Of a DNA stretch of 59,668 nt, positions 1 to 7,568 are shown piece by piece. Position numbers and translations under genes: made by a program. Where the stretch lies: NCBI GenBank assembly GCA_965222515.1, contig CBDCUE010000004.1:1-59668 (forward strand), given 5' to 3'. Within the stretch, counting starts at the first letter, position 1. Each line of letters starts with the position of its first letter. This stretch comes from CBDCUE01 sp965222515 (GTDB taxonomy: Bacteria; Pseudomonadota; Alphaproteobacteria; Rickettsiales; JABIRX01). Under the pieces are notes generated by a model, which saw only the letters and a program-made list of their open reading frames with translations, had not been told where the DNA came from and did no database searches.

Positions 1-677
1 ACTAAATTCATATATTTCTCTGGGCCACATACATAAGTATATCTTTCAAGAAAATCCTTGGCAAACATTTTCAATATAGAAATATTTATATAGCCAGTAA
101 CCCCAGACCAGTTTTTTTCTTCATCAATGTTATCACAAATATAATAAACTTGGATATTTTTTCTTTTACTAGAAATATAATCTAATTCTTTTTTAAAAAT
201 TATATCATTTGGTGAACGAGCACTATGAATAAAAATTATATCATTATGCAAACAAGCATCAAAACAAGACCTTAACATTGACATAGATGGGGTTATTCCA
301 CTACCACCAGATAGAAATAAATATTTTTTATTTGAAAAATTATCTATTGCAAAATCACCAAAAACACCTGTAGCAGAAATAACATTTTCAATTTTTAAAT
401 TATTATGTAGCCAATTTGAAACTATACCATCTTTTTGAAGTTTTACTGTAATTGAAATTATATAAGGTGATAGAGCAGAAGATGATATAGTGTAACAACG
501 ATTAATTTCTTTATCATTAATGTTTAAGTTTAAAGTAATAAATTGTCCTGGAATAAAGTTAAGAATCTCTAATTTATTAGAATTTAATTTAAAGAAAAAA
601 CTTTTAACATCATTAGTTTCGTTTTGAATATAAATACATCGTAGGTCTAATTTTTTAGGTTCAGTTGAAGAAAACAT
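1..677 (-). CDS. Ferredoxin-NAD(P)H reductase component of a Rieske oxygenase (partial, runs off the left edge)
   Basis: I translated the minus strand from the ATG at 677; the frame stays open to base 1 (225 codons), so the 3' part is missing. The N-terminal half has the FAD-binding barrel with the motif RCYTISSS (the RxYS/T flavin motif) after a PGQF stretch. The second half has the NAD(P)-binding motif SGGSGITPSMSML and, near the cut, CGPEKYM, typical of the FNR superfamily. In GbcB/CntB-type reductases a C-terminal plant-type [2Fe-2S] domain follows; that part would lie outside the window. The gene starts 17 bases after the Rieske oxygenase stop on the same strand, so the two form an operon and this protein should pass electrons from NAD(P)H to the oxygenase. 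The FNR-type fold is clear; the exact partner and substrate are inferred. Confidence 0.85.
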   Translation of the reverse strand, partial: MFSSTEPKKLDLRCIYIQNETNDVKSFFFKLNSNKLEILNFIPGQFITLNLNINDKEINRCYTISSSALSPYIISITVKLQKDGIVSNWLHNNLKIENVISATGVFGDFAIDNFSNKKYLFLSGGSGITPSMSMLRSCFDACLHNDIIFIHSARSPNDIIFKKELDYISSKRKNIQVYYICDNIDEEKNWSGVTGYINISILKMFAKDFLERYTYVCGPEKYMNL

Positions 678-694
678 TTTTTATTATATAATAA

Positions 695-1909
695 TCAATC
701 TTTAATATTTAAATAGTTGGTTTTAAGAGTCTTAATATACCAGCTAATATAATCATTTACAAATGATTCTGTTATAGGAGAATAAATACCTTTAACATAA
801 GAATCACTATTAATACCTTTTTGATTATTCTCTACCAATTGACGATCTTGATTGTTAGTCTTTGCCCATACTTTGGTTAAGTGATCAATATTATAGTCAA
901 CTTCTTCTTCTGCATCCTTATTAACTAACCAAATAGTTTTAACTTTGGTTCTATTATGTGATATAGGCATTACATAAAATATTAAATTATGATCTTGCAT
1001 AAAATGATTCCAAGCATTTGGTGAAGTCCAAAAGCTTAGATTTCCAAAACCATACATATTTTTCCATGCATAATTAAGAGATTTTACACTTGCTAACTTA
1101 CCATCGATTGTTTGGGATAAGAAATTTTTTTTCAAAGGCATTCTAACTGCTCTAAATCCATATTTTTTCATATAATCCTGCTCCTTATAAGGTAATGAGC
1201 ATTTTTCCCATAATTTTATATGGGCATTATTGGCATCTATAAAGTCATTATCAATTGTCTTACCAAATCCTACATCATATAATGAAGATATTAGTTCAGG
1301 GTGGTTTACTGAACAATGATTACATTCTCTATTATTTTCCATAACTAGCTTCCAATTACCCTCTTCAATAATTTCACTTTGAAAAGCAATTTTGCAATCC
1401 AAAAGATTATGTTTTTCAATATAAGGAGACATAGTTTTTTTCATTAACTCCATATATTTAGGGGGGTTTTTAGCAATACAAATATAGATGATTCCTGATA
1501 TAGATTCAATGTGAACTGATTCTAAATTATGTTTTTTAATATCAAAATCATTTCCCATATCTGAAGCATAAATAAGGTTTCCTTTTAAGTTATATGTCCA
1601 GCTATGATATGGACATACTAAATTTGCAATTTTTCCCTTTTGTTTTTGACAAATAATAGATCCTCTATGACGACAGCTATTATGAAATGCTTGCAATATA
1701 CCATCTGTATCGCGCAAAATAATAATTGAATTATGAGCAATTTTAACAGTAATATAATCTCCATTATTAGGAATTTCTACCTCTGTTCCAACTGCAATCC
1801 ATTCACGATTAAAAATATATTTTATATCAAGATCAAACATCTCTTTACTATTATAAAACTCTTGAGGGAGAGATTCTCCAAATTTTCTATCTAATATTAG
1901 GTTTTTCAT
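695..1909 (-). CDS. Rieske non-heme iron oxygenase alpha subunit, glycine betaine/carnitine monooxygenase-like
   Basis: This 404-residue protein has the Rieske [2Fe-2S] motif C79-x-H81 (CRHRG) followed by C99-P-Y-H102. The catalytic-domain motif ENNRECNHC...H gives H198 and H203 as mononuclear iron ligands; I could not place the third ligand (Asp) with certainty. The ENNREC-HC...HPEL pattern is characteristic of the GbcA/CntA-like branch that N-demethylates or cleaves quaternary amines such as glycine betaine, rather than of ring-hydroxylating dioxygenases. The frame can be extended to a TTG at 1936, but the ATG at 1909 is preferred. The reductase gene follows directly. The region upstream holds a hairpin repeat and a transposase remnant, so the operon lies at the edge of an accessory patch. 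The oxygenase class is firm; betaine as substrate is a family-level inference. Confidence 0.85.
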   Translation of the reverse strand: MKNLILDRKFGESLPQEFYNSKEMFDLDIKYIFNREWIAVGTEVEIPNNGDYITVKIAHNSIIILRDTDGILQAFHNSCRHRGSIICQKQKGKIANLVCPYHSWTYNLKGNLIYASDMGNDFDIKKHNLESVHIESISGIIYICIAKNPPKYMELMKKTMSPYIEKHNLLDCKIAFQSEIIEEGNWKLVMENNRECNHCSVNHPELISSLYDVGFGKTIDNDFIDANNAHIKLWEKCSLPYKEQDYMKKYGFRAVRMPLKKNFLSQTIDGKLASVKSLNYAWKNMYGFGNLSFWTSPNAWNHFMQDHNLIFYVMPISHNRTKVKTIWLVNKDAEEEVDYNIDHLTKVWAKTNNQDRQLVENNQKGINSDSYVKGIYSPITESFVNDYISWYIKTLKTNYLNIKD

Positions 1910-1958
1910 ATGGCTTATTCTTATGTTTTTGTACAAGAGGGGAGAATATACTAATCTA

Positions 1959-2119
1959 ATACTATTTTAGTTTTATAATTGACCTATAGCCAAAAAGATG
2001 TTTAGCATAAATTGTTTTTTTTAATTATTTGTTAGCCATAGCTAACAGATTATTAAAAAAAGCAATTTATGCTGAGCAGATTGAAGGCCTATAGGTCAAT
2101 TATAAAACTAAAATAGTAT
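1959..2119. repeat. 161-bp MITE-like hairpin repeat
   Basis: The ends are perfect 31-bp inverted repeats (1959-1989 and 2089-2119). Inside them is a second 10-bp pair (GCATAAATTG at 2005-2014 and its complement at 2063-2072), and at the centre a near-palindrome GTTAGCCATAGCTAAC. The whole unit could fold into one long hairpin. A 25-base stretch of the right arm (2095-2119) recurs exactly at 20913-20937. No coding capacity is seen. It could be a non-autonomous transposable element or a dispersed palindromic repeat. Confidence 0.75.
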
Positions 2120-2120
2120 A

Positions 2121-2206
2121 ATATCAAAACATTGATTTTATTTGCAGATTTTTGGTATAAATTTATTTGATTAAATCAACATTCTGAAATTAGATTAGCA
2201 TAATAT
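2121..2206. repeat. Second palindromic repeat, related to the one at 24224-24282
   Basis: The segment reads as an imperfect inverted repeat. Its reverse complement contains CTAATCTAATTTCAGAATGT, which matches the left arm of the repeat between gcvT and gcvH with one change, and it also shares the core GATTTTAT(T/C)TGCAGATTTT. It abuts the hairpin repeat at 1959-2119, so two elements are nested or stacked here. Confidence 0.55.
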
Positions 2207-2282
2207 ATAATGTGTTTTTAATGTCAATCTTTAAGAAAACCCCAAGTGTTTCATCAGGAATGTTTCATCTAATGGTTTGTAA

Positions 2283-2468
2283 AAAAGAAGAAATAGTTAT
2301 AGAAAAGATGTTTTATACAGCCATTGGGAGGTAAAAAATAAACTACATTGGGTAAAAGATTATGTATTTTTAGAAGATAGGTCTACAATTTTTCATAAAA
2401 CTTCAGTAATGGTTAATAGCTCTATCACTAATTTAGCTACTTATTTGTGTAAATCAATTTCACTTTAA
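2283..2468 (+). pseudogene. ISAs1-family transposase, C-terminal remnant
   Basis: A plus-strand frame running from just after a TAA at 2280 to the TAA at 2466-2468 encodes about 61 residues containing SHWEVKNKLHWVKDYVFLED. This matches the C-terminal signature of ISAs1-family transposases (roughly HWxIENxLHWVLDVxFxED). Only the last part of the roughly 370-residue enzyme is left, there is no start codon in context, and the upstream DNA (2221-2282) carries stops in this frame. It is a dead transposase fragment next to the palindromic repeats. It explains most of the otherwise gene-free 1937-2479 interval. Confidence 0.7.
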
Positions 2469-2479
2469 TATGTATGTAA

Positions 2480-3970
2480 TCACTCATCTTGCCAACCAAC
2501 TTTTTTCAAAAAGTCTTTATAACCACCATCAAATAAAAATGCTTGGTCATTATCAAAGACTATTAACTTATTTGCTATTTCTTTTAAAAAATACTCATCG
2601 TGGGTTACCATCAAAACAGCTCCCTCAAAAGCCTTTATTGCTGTTACTAGTGATTCACAAGAATCCATATCTAAATGGTTAGTAGGCTCATCTAGTAATA
2701 ATAAATTTGTTGCTTTCAAAAGGATTTTTCCAAGCATAACTCGGCTTTTTTCCCCTCCTGATAAAACTTTTATCTGCTTGTTTGATAATGTTCCAGTAAA
2801 CATCATATTGCCACAAGTTCTTCTAACATTTGTTTGGCTCATTTCAGGAGCATATTTTTGCATTTCTTCATAAATGCTTAAATTAGGTTCTAATCTATCA
2901 ATATTCATCTGCCCAAAATAACCAATTTTTGTTTTGTCGTGAGTTGTAGTGCTTCCTTCAATAGGAGTCAGATTTTCTGTGATTATTTTTAATAAAGTAG
3001 ATTTTCCTTTTCCGTTTTTTCCTATTACACAAATTTTATCATTTATGCCAATTTTAAATGATAAATTTTCAAATAAAATATTTTTGCTATCATAACCAAA
3101 AGTAAGATCCTTTACTTCCAACAAGTTTTCCCTACTATTATATTCTTCATAATTAAATTTAAAATCCAAAGTAGAAATTTTTGATAATTTTTCTTTTACA
3201 TCTTCCTTATCAAGCATCTTCATTTTAGATTGAGCTCTACTTGCCATACTAGCCTTTGCTTTAAAACGATTTACCCATTCTTCAGTTTTTTGCCTTTTTT
3301 TCTCCTGATTAGCTCTTGTTTTTTCATAAATTTCTTCTTCTTGCAAAACTTTTTCTAAAACATCTTTAGTGTTTCCTTTAGTTTTTTTAAAATTACCTCT
3401 ATGAATATTAATAGTATGACTAATTACACTATCCATAAAAGCCTTATCATGAGTAATTAAAACAACTTCACCTTGCCAGCTTTTTAAAAATTTTCTTAAC
3501 CATCTAATTGAATGAATATCAAGATAATTGGTAGGTTCATCAAGCAACAACATATTAGGCTCACCTAACAATAATTTTGCCAAATTAATTTTGACCTGAT
3601 TTCCACCAGAAAATTCATTGGGGTTTTTTTCCATTTGCTCCAAGGTAAAACCTAATCCCATTAAAATTTCCTCTCCCTTCCATTGCTCATACTCTCTTTC
3701 TTCTGGTAAAATGCTACAAACTTCATCCATTACAGTATTTTTAGAAAATGCAATATGTTGCTCTAAATGACCAATCATATAACCATTAGGGATTTTTACT
3801 GTTCCACTATCTGGTTCTAATTTATGTAAAATTAATTTTAAAAGAGTAGATTTCCCACTACCATTCCTACCTATTAAACCCACTTTCTCTCTCTCATTAA
3901 TAGAGACATTAACATCCTCAAAAATCTGATGCCCAGCAAAAGAAATGGATAAATCACTTACATTAATCAT
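2480..3970 (-). CDS. ABC-F family ATPase (Uup/EttA-type translation factor)
   Basis: This soluble protein of 496 residues has two ABC domains and no membrane segment. Domain 1 has Walker A GRNGSGKST (residues 34-42), signature SGGNQ and Walker B LLLLDEPTNYLD. Domain 2 has GKNGKGKST, LSGGEKSR and LLLLDEPTNHLD. A charged, helical linker rich in Lys, Glu and Gln sits between them, as in ABC-F proteins, which act on ribosomes rather than in transport. The frame continues upstream to a TTG-type start at 4051, but that extension runs through a 43-bp tandem duplication and encodes no conserved sequence, so the ATG at 3970 (MINVSDLS) is chosen. SGGNQ in domain 1 departs slightly from SGGxxx of transporters but is common in ABC-F. 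The subfamily (EttA, Uup, YheS, YbiT) is not resolved. Confidence 0.9.
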   Translation of the reverse strand: MINVSDLSISFAGHQIFEDVNVSINEREKVGLIGRNGSGKSTLLKLILHKLEPDSGTVKIPNGYMIGHLEQHIAFSKNTVMDEVCSILPEEREYEQWKGEEILMGLGFTLEQMEKNPNEFSGGNQVKINLAKLLLGEPNMLLLDEPTNYLDIHSIRWLRKFLKSWQGEVVLITHDKAFMDSVISHTINIHRGNFKKTKGNTKDVLEKVLQEEEIYEKTRANQEKKRQKTEEWVNRFKAKASMASRAQSKMKMLDKEDVKEKLSKISTLDFKFNYEEYNSRENLLEVKDLTFGYDSKNILFENLSFKIGINDKICVIGKNGKGKSTLLKIITENLTPIEGSTTTHDKTKIGYFGQMNIDRLEPNLSIYEEMQKYAPEMSQTNVRRTCGNMMFTGTLSNKQIKVLSGGEKSRVMLGKILLKATNLLLLDEPTNHLDMDSCESLVTAIKAFEGAVLMVTHDEYFLKEIANKLIVFDNDQAFLFDGGYKDFLKKVGWQDE

Positions 3971-3978
3971 AATTTTTA

Positions 3979-4064
3979 TTTTTTTAAAGTTAAGGTTGAT
4001 AGGAGCAGTTTTGCAATCTAGTTTTTTTAAAGTTAAGGTTGATAGGAGCAATTTTGCAATCTAG
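3979..4064. repeat. 43-bp tandem duplication upstream of the ABC-F gene
   Basis: Bases 3979-4021 and 4022-4064 are two head-to-tail copies of the same 43-base unit, differing at one position (G versus A after AGGAGCA). The copies lie directly upstream of the chosen ABC-F start at 3970, within its probable leader. The duplication is an exact multiple of the period, consistent with a recent slippage or unequal exchange event. Confidence 0.9.
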
Positions 4065-4146
4065 TTAACATTTACACGGGTTTATATTATAATAATGATA
4101 AAAAAACAATATAAATTAACAATAGTTGACAAATAGTTTAGAATTA

Positions 4147-4872
4147 TCAACGGTTCTGAATGGAATTGTTGATAATATTTAAAAACCCCTTTTCTAGATT
4201 ATCAGACTTATGTTGCTTTTTGAAGTCTTGAGAGGTTCCAATGAAGTTTAGTTTTTTTTGGTGTAAAACTCCTATTCTATCACAAATTTCATCTATATCT
4301 GACAAAATATGAGAACTAAAAAAAATGGTGTTTCCTTTTTTCGTGTATGCTTTTAAAGATTCTTTTAAACTTATTCTTATGTGAGGATCTAATCCTGACA
4401 TTGGTTCATCCAAAATTAATAATTTTGCATCAGATAAAAACATTGAAATTAAACCTAATTTTTGTGCCATTCCTTTAGAATATTTTGTAATTTTCTGATC
4501 TAACATTTTATCGTCTAAATCTAATTTTTTAGCCCAAAATTTTAAATCCTCTTTTTTTATCTTTTTATTAAAACAGGCTAAAGCACAAAATTCTCTTCCT
4601 GTTAAGTGGATTGATGGATAAAATTTTTCTGGTAAATAAAAAACTTTCTCCCTAGATTCTTTATAAATAGATTTTTTGCCAAATATTTCAACTTCACCGC
4701 TATCTATTTTTAACAAATCTAAAATGATTTTCATCAAAGTGCTTTTTCCTGCTCCATTAATACCTATTAATCCAAAAACTTCTTTTTCTTTGATCTCAAA
4801 AGAAATGTTTTCCAAAATCTCTTTTTTACTAAAATTCTTGCTTAAGCTCTTTACCTCCAAGACATTTTTCAT
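4147..4872 (-). CDS. ABC transporter ATP-binding protein (ABC-2 exporter type)
   Basis: A single ABC domain of 241 residues. Walker A is GINGAGKST, the signature is the degenerate YSKGMAQKLGL, Walker B is LLILDEPMSGLDP and the switch histidine lies in SSHIL. The YSKGM signature and the MSGLDP box are typical of CcmA/NatA-like ATPases that power ABC-2 exporters. No permease lies beside it; the nearest ABC-2 permease in the window is at 46815-47573. Its ATG overlaps the stop of the preceding PilP-like gene by four bases (ATGA), so it is translationally coupled to the pilus-like cluster. Whether the ATPase works with that cluster or with a distant permease cannot be told from sequence. Confidence 0.88.
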   Translation of the reverse strand: MKNVLEVKSLSKNFSKKEILENISFEIKEKEVFGLIGINGAGKSTLMKIILDLLKIDSGEVEIFGKKSIYKESREKVFYLPEKFYPSIHLTGREFCALACFNKKIKKEDLKFWAKKLDLDDKMLDQKITKYSKGMAQKLGLISMFLSDAKLLILDEPMSGLDPHIRISLKESLKAYTKKGNTIFFSSHILSDIDEICDRIGVLHQKKLNFIGTSQDFKKQHKSDNLEKGFLNIINNSIQNR

Positions 4873-5408
4873 ATTTTCCCTTCTTTGATAAACAGTTTTT
4901 CGTTCAATAAAAATGTTTGATTAGGATATAAAATAAAATGAATAATTGCTCTATTGTTTTTTATTATAGCAGTAACATTTTTTGGGAGTGATCTTTCTTT
5001 TATTAATTTTTTAACAATAGATATTGTGCCTAACACAGAAGATGTAAATTTGAATTGAACATAATCCTTATTTATTTTGTGAATTTTAATATTATTCTTA
5101 CTTTTTTTATTATTTATTTTTTGACCATTTAACCAAATTGACCATCTATTTTTACCAAAATATAAAATTGAATCTAAAAAAAATGAATATTCTTTTTTTA
5201 ATATTTGTTTTTTCTTAACTTCTTTTTTTTCTATTATAGGCAATAAAACAGGATTTTTATTTTGTAAAATATCTTCTATATCTTCAATTTCTTGCTCTAA
5301 AAAAAATAATGAATTGTTTGGTAATAATCTAATATATTCTTCTGCCAAAGATGTATGTGCTACTAGAGTAATATATAACAAAATTTTGATAAAAAATATT
5401 TTTTTCAT
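4869..5408 (-). CDS. PilP/GspC-like periplasmic protein
   Basis: 179 residues with an N-terminal signal or anchor segment (KKIFFIKILLYITLVAHTSLA). A Lys/Glu-rich linker is followed by LDSILYFGKNRWSIWLNG. That pattern recalls the homology region of GspC/PilP-like proteins (hydrophobic strand, W, LNG), which link the inner-membrane platform to the secretin. The gene overlaps its neighbours on both sides by ATGA, the arrangement expected of a pilMNOP-type operon. Sequence conservation is low, so the assignment rests on the short motif, the topology and the context. No secretin gene is in view. Confidence 0.5.
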   Translation of the reverse strand: MKKIFFIKILLYITLVAHTSLAEEYIRLLPNNSLFFLEQEIEDIEDILQNKNPVLLPIIEKKEVKKKQILKKEYSFFLDSILYFGKNRWSIWLNGQKINNKKSKNNIKIHKINKDYVQFKFTSSVLGTISIVKKLIKERSLPKNVTAIIKNNRAIIHFILYPNQTFLLNEKLFIKEGKI

Positions 5409-6025
5409 AATTCTTTTAATGCACTCCAGTTAAGTTCTATTTTTGCTGATACAACAGTTATATTTTTATCATATAATTCTTTGAATGTTTTTGTTTGCAT
5501 ATCTCTATGCAATCTTATTTTGCAGTTTCTTACTATTATTCTTCCTGACAATTTTTCTTTTAAATCTTTTATAAATTGCAAAATATGTACATCAGTATGA
5601 GCAGATATTTGCAATGTTATATTGCTTGATTCTATACCCATCAAATTAGATTTATGTCTTGTAATAATAGGCTTTGATAATTGTATTTTAATATCTGTAA
5701 AATAATATTTCTTTTTTAAATCTTGCAAAACTTTTTGAGCTAGAGTCATTTTTAAACCTTTAAAATCTTCTCCATTCTCCTCTAATGATTTCCATATTTT
5801 CATATATTTATCAATGTTTTTTCCTTGCTCCTGCAGAAAAACTGCTTTTCCTCTATGTAAAAACATTTCTTTTTTAGCAATGTTTTCTGTTGATGTTAAT
5901 TTTTTATAATATTCACTTTTTAGGTGATAACAAATAGAGAATATTGTTATTATAACTAAGGAAATAGCAATTTTGATTTTAATTTTTTTATCTGTTTTAT
6001 CTAGTTTGATATTATTATTAATCAT
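5405..6025 (-). CDS. PilO/GspM-like inner-membrane platform protein
   Basis: 206 residues with one N-terminal membrane segment (IKIAISLVIITIFSICY) after a short basic cytoplasmic tail, then a coiled-coil-prone stretch and a small alpha/beta periplasmic domain. This is the layout of PilO and GspM. The ATG at 6025 is preferred over a GTG at 6034 that only extends the cytoplasmic tail; it overlaps the upstream PilM/PilN-like gene by eight bases. The order (PilM/N-like, this, PilP-like) matches pilMNOP operons. Family membership is inferred from topology and position because no strong motif is visible. Confidence 0.5.
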   Translation of the reverse strand: MINNNIKLDKTDKKIKIKIAISLVIITIFSICYHLKSEYYKKLTSTENIAKKEMFLHRGKAVFLQEQGKNIDKYMKIWKSLEENGEDFKGLKMTLAQKVLQDLKKKYYFTDIKIQLSKPIITRHKSNLMGIESSNITLQISAHTDVHILQFIKDLKEKLSGRIIVRNCKIRLHRDMQTKTFKELYDKNITVVSAKIELNWSALKEL

Positions 6026-7499
6026 CAATATCACCAGTTAATTTAAAATTAATAGATATGTCATCTATCTTACTCGAAAAATTCATTTTATCTGGCAAGC
6101 CAGAATGAGTAATTTTTAATTTACTAAATGTTTCTTCTAATGTTTTTATAAAATCATCATATTTACTAAAAAGAGTTTCATAATTTAAATTTTTACCAGA
6201 AAATAAAGCTTTTATATCCAAAGAATAAACAGCTTTTTTATTGTTAACTTTCCAATTAAACATAGTTACTTTGATGTTTTTTGGTATGACAGATGATAGT
6301 TTTATAATTTGAGGCACAAATTCTACAACTTTTGTTTCTGTCATTAATATATGCAACCTAGCTGTCTCAATTACTTTTGTTTCTTCTATATCATAATTAG
6401 CAATTTTCTTTTTTTCTGTTGATAAGGATTTATGTAATTTTTTTGATTGTATGTTGTAATTATCAACTAAATTATTTGATTTTATAGTATGAAAAATGGT
6501 AGAAATACCAAAAATAAGTAAGGTGATTATTAATAAAACATTTAAGCAATTTAAGGCTAAATTACTATAAGTAAAAAATCTTGCTTTCTTTAATGGCTTG
6601 CTTAGAAAGGTCAAAAAATTCCCTTTTTTGATAAAAAACAATGATAGGTTAGTAATGATATCATTTCTAGATTCTTGTGTTTTTGAAAAATCTTTAAAAA
6701 CATCGTTACAACTTAAATAATAGCTTTTTGTAATTGGATTCTCAATTTTAACAACATTCTCTAATTGTTTATCTATTATAAAATATAGAGCAATTTTATC
6801 ACCATCATTAAAATCAATTCTTCTCAAAAACTCAATAGTTCCAGAAATTTGTTTGTTTAGCTCAAGCACTTCAGATATTTCTGAATCATCTGATAATAAA
6901 TCCAAATATCTGCTAAAAACAAAATCTCCATCTCTATTGATTATCATTCTAACACCACCTAATTTTGTCTGTAAAACAATTATATTCCATCTTGCTTTTG
7001 TTGCTTGAGATTTTGTTAAATGATTAAGTAATCCTTTGAATTCCATAGGAAAAGAATAGAAAGAATCAATTTTATTATCAAATTTATTCAAATATTCTGA
7101 CCAGTAAGAAAAAGGTTCCTCATTGATGAACATTGAACCAATTAAGAAATTACTAGAATTTTTTTTATTTTTTATTTTGATATAACTATGCAAGTCATTG
7201 TCATCATATAGTTTTTTAAGCTTTCTTTTTAAGATAGACCTCACAATAAATGGATTGGTTGATGGTATCTTGATCTCTTTAAAAGATTGATTGGAAATAT
7301 CTGCTATTATATAGATAGATATATTTGGATATTTTTTTAATAATGTTGCTATTTTGCTACTATTTTGCTCTTCTTGAAAAGAATTAGTAAAAACAGAAGA
7401 TATTAATTTATCTTTATCATAGTAATAAGCACAGCTTGCATTATCACTAATAAATAAAACAATCTTTTTTCTAACTAATCTATGAATAAATTTCATCAT
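6018..7499 (-). CDS. PilM-PilN-like fusion (GspL-like) inner-membrane protein
   Basis: 493 residues. The N-terminal ~300 residues are cytoplasmic and alpha/beta in character, with pairs of beta strands such as RWNIIVLQTKLGGVRMIINR that fit an actin-like PilM/GspL domain. One membrane segment follows (about residues 318-342, LNVLLIITLLIFGISTIF), then a coiled coil and a ferredoxin-like periplasmic domain of ~140 residues, as in PilN. GspL combines the same three parts in one chain. It heads an operon with PilO-like, PilP-like and ABC ATPase genes. Two ATG codons stand side by side at the start. No pilin, PilB, PilC or secretin gene is in this window, so whether a full pilus exists is unknown. 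Confidence 0.55.
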   Translation of the reverse strand: MMKFIHRLVRKKIVLFISDNASCAYYYDKDKLISSVFTNSFQEEQNSSKIATLLKKYPNISIYIIADISNQSFKEIKIPSTNPFIVRSILKRKLKKLYDDNDLHSYIKIKNKKNSSNFLIGSMFINEEPFSYWSEYLNKFDNKIDSFYSFPMEFKGLLNHLTKSQATKARWNIIVLQTKLGGVRMIINRDGDFVFSRYLDLLSDDSEISEVLELNKQISGTIEFLRRIDFNDGDKIALYFIIDKQLENVVKIENPITKSYYLSCNDVFKDFSKTQESRNDIITNLSLFFIKKGNFLTFLSKPLKKARFFTYSNLALNCLNVLLIITLLIFGISTIFHTIKSNNLVDNYNIQSKKLHKSLSTEKKKIANYDIEETKVIETARLHILMTETKVVEFVPQIIKLSSVIPKNIKVTMFNWKVNNKKAVYSLDIKALFSGKNLNYETLFSKYDDFIKTLEETFSKLKITHSGLPDKMNFSSKIDDISINFKLTGDIDD

Positions 7500-7568
7500 T
7501 TTTTATATTAAGGGAGTGTTAAGATTTTAACAAATTAATAAATTAAATACAATTAAAATTCAAATAAA

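Noticed and set aside
2221..2335. Short plus-strand ORF starting MSIFKKTPSVSSG
   Set aside because: It overlaps the transposase remnant in another frame and resembles no protein; treated as chance frame in decayed DNA.
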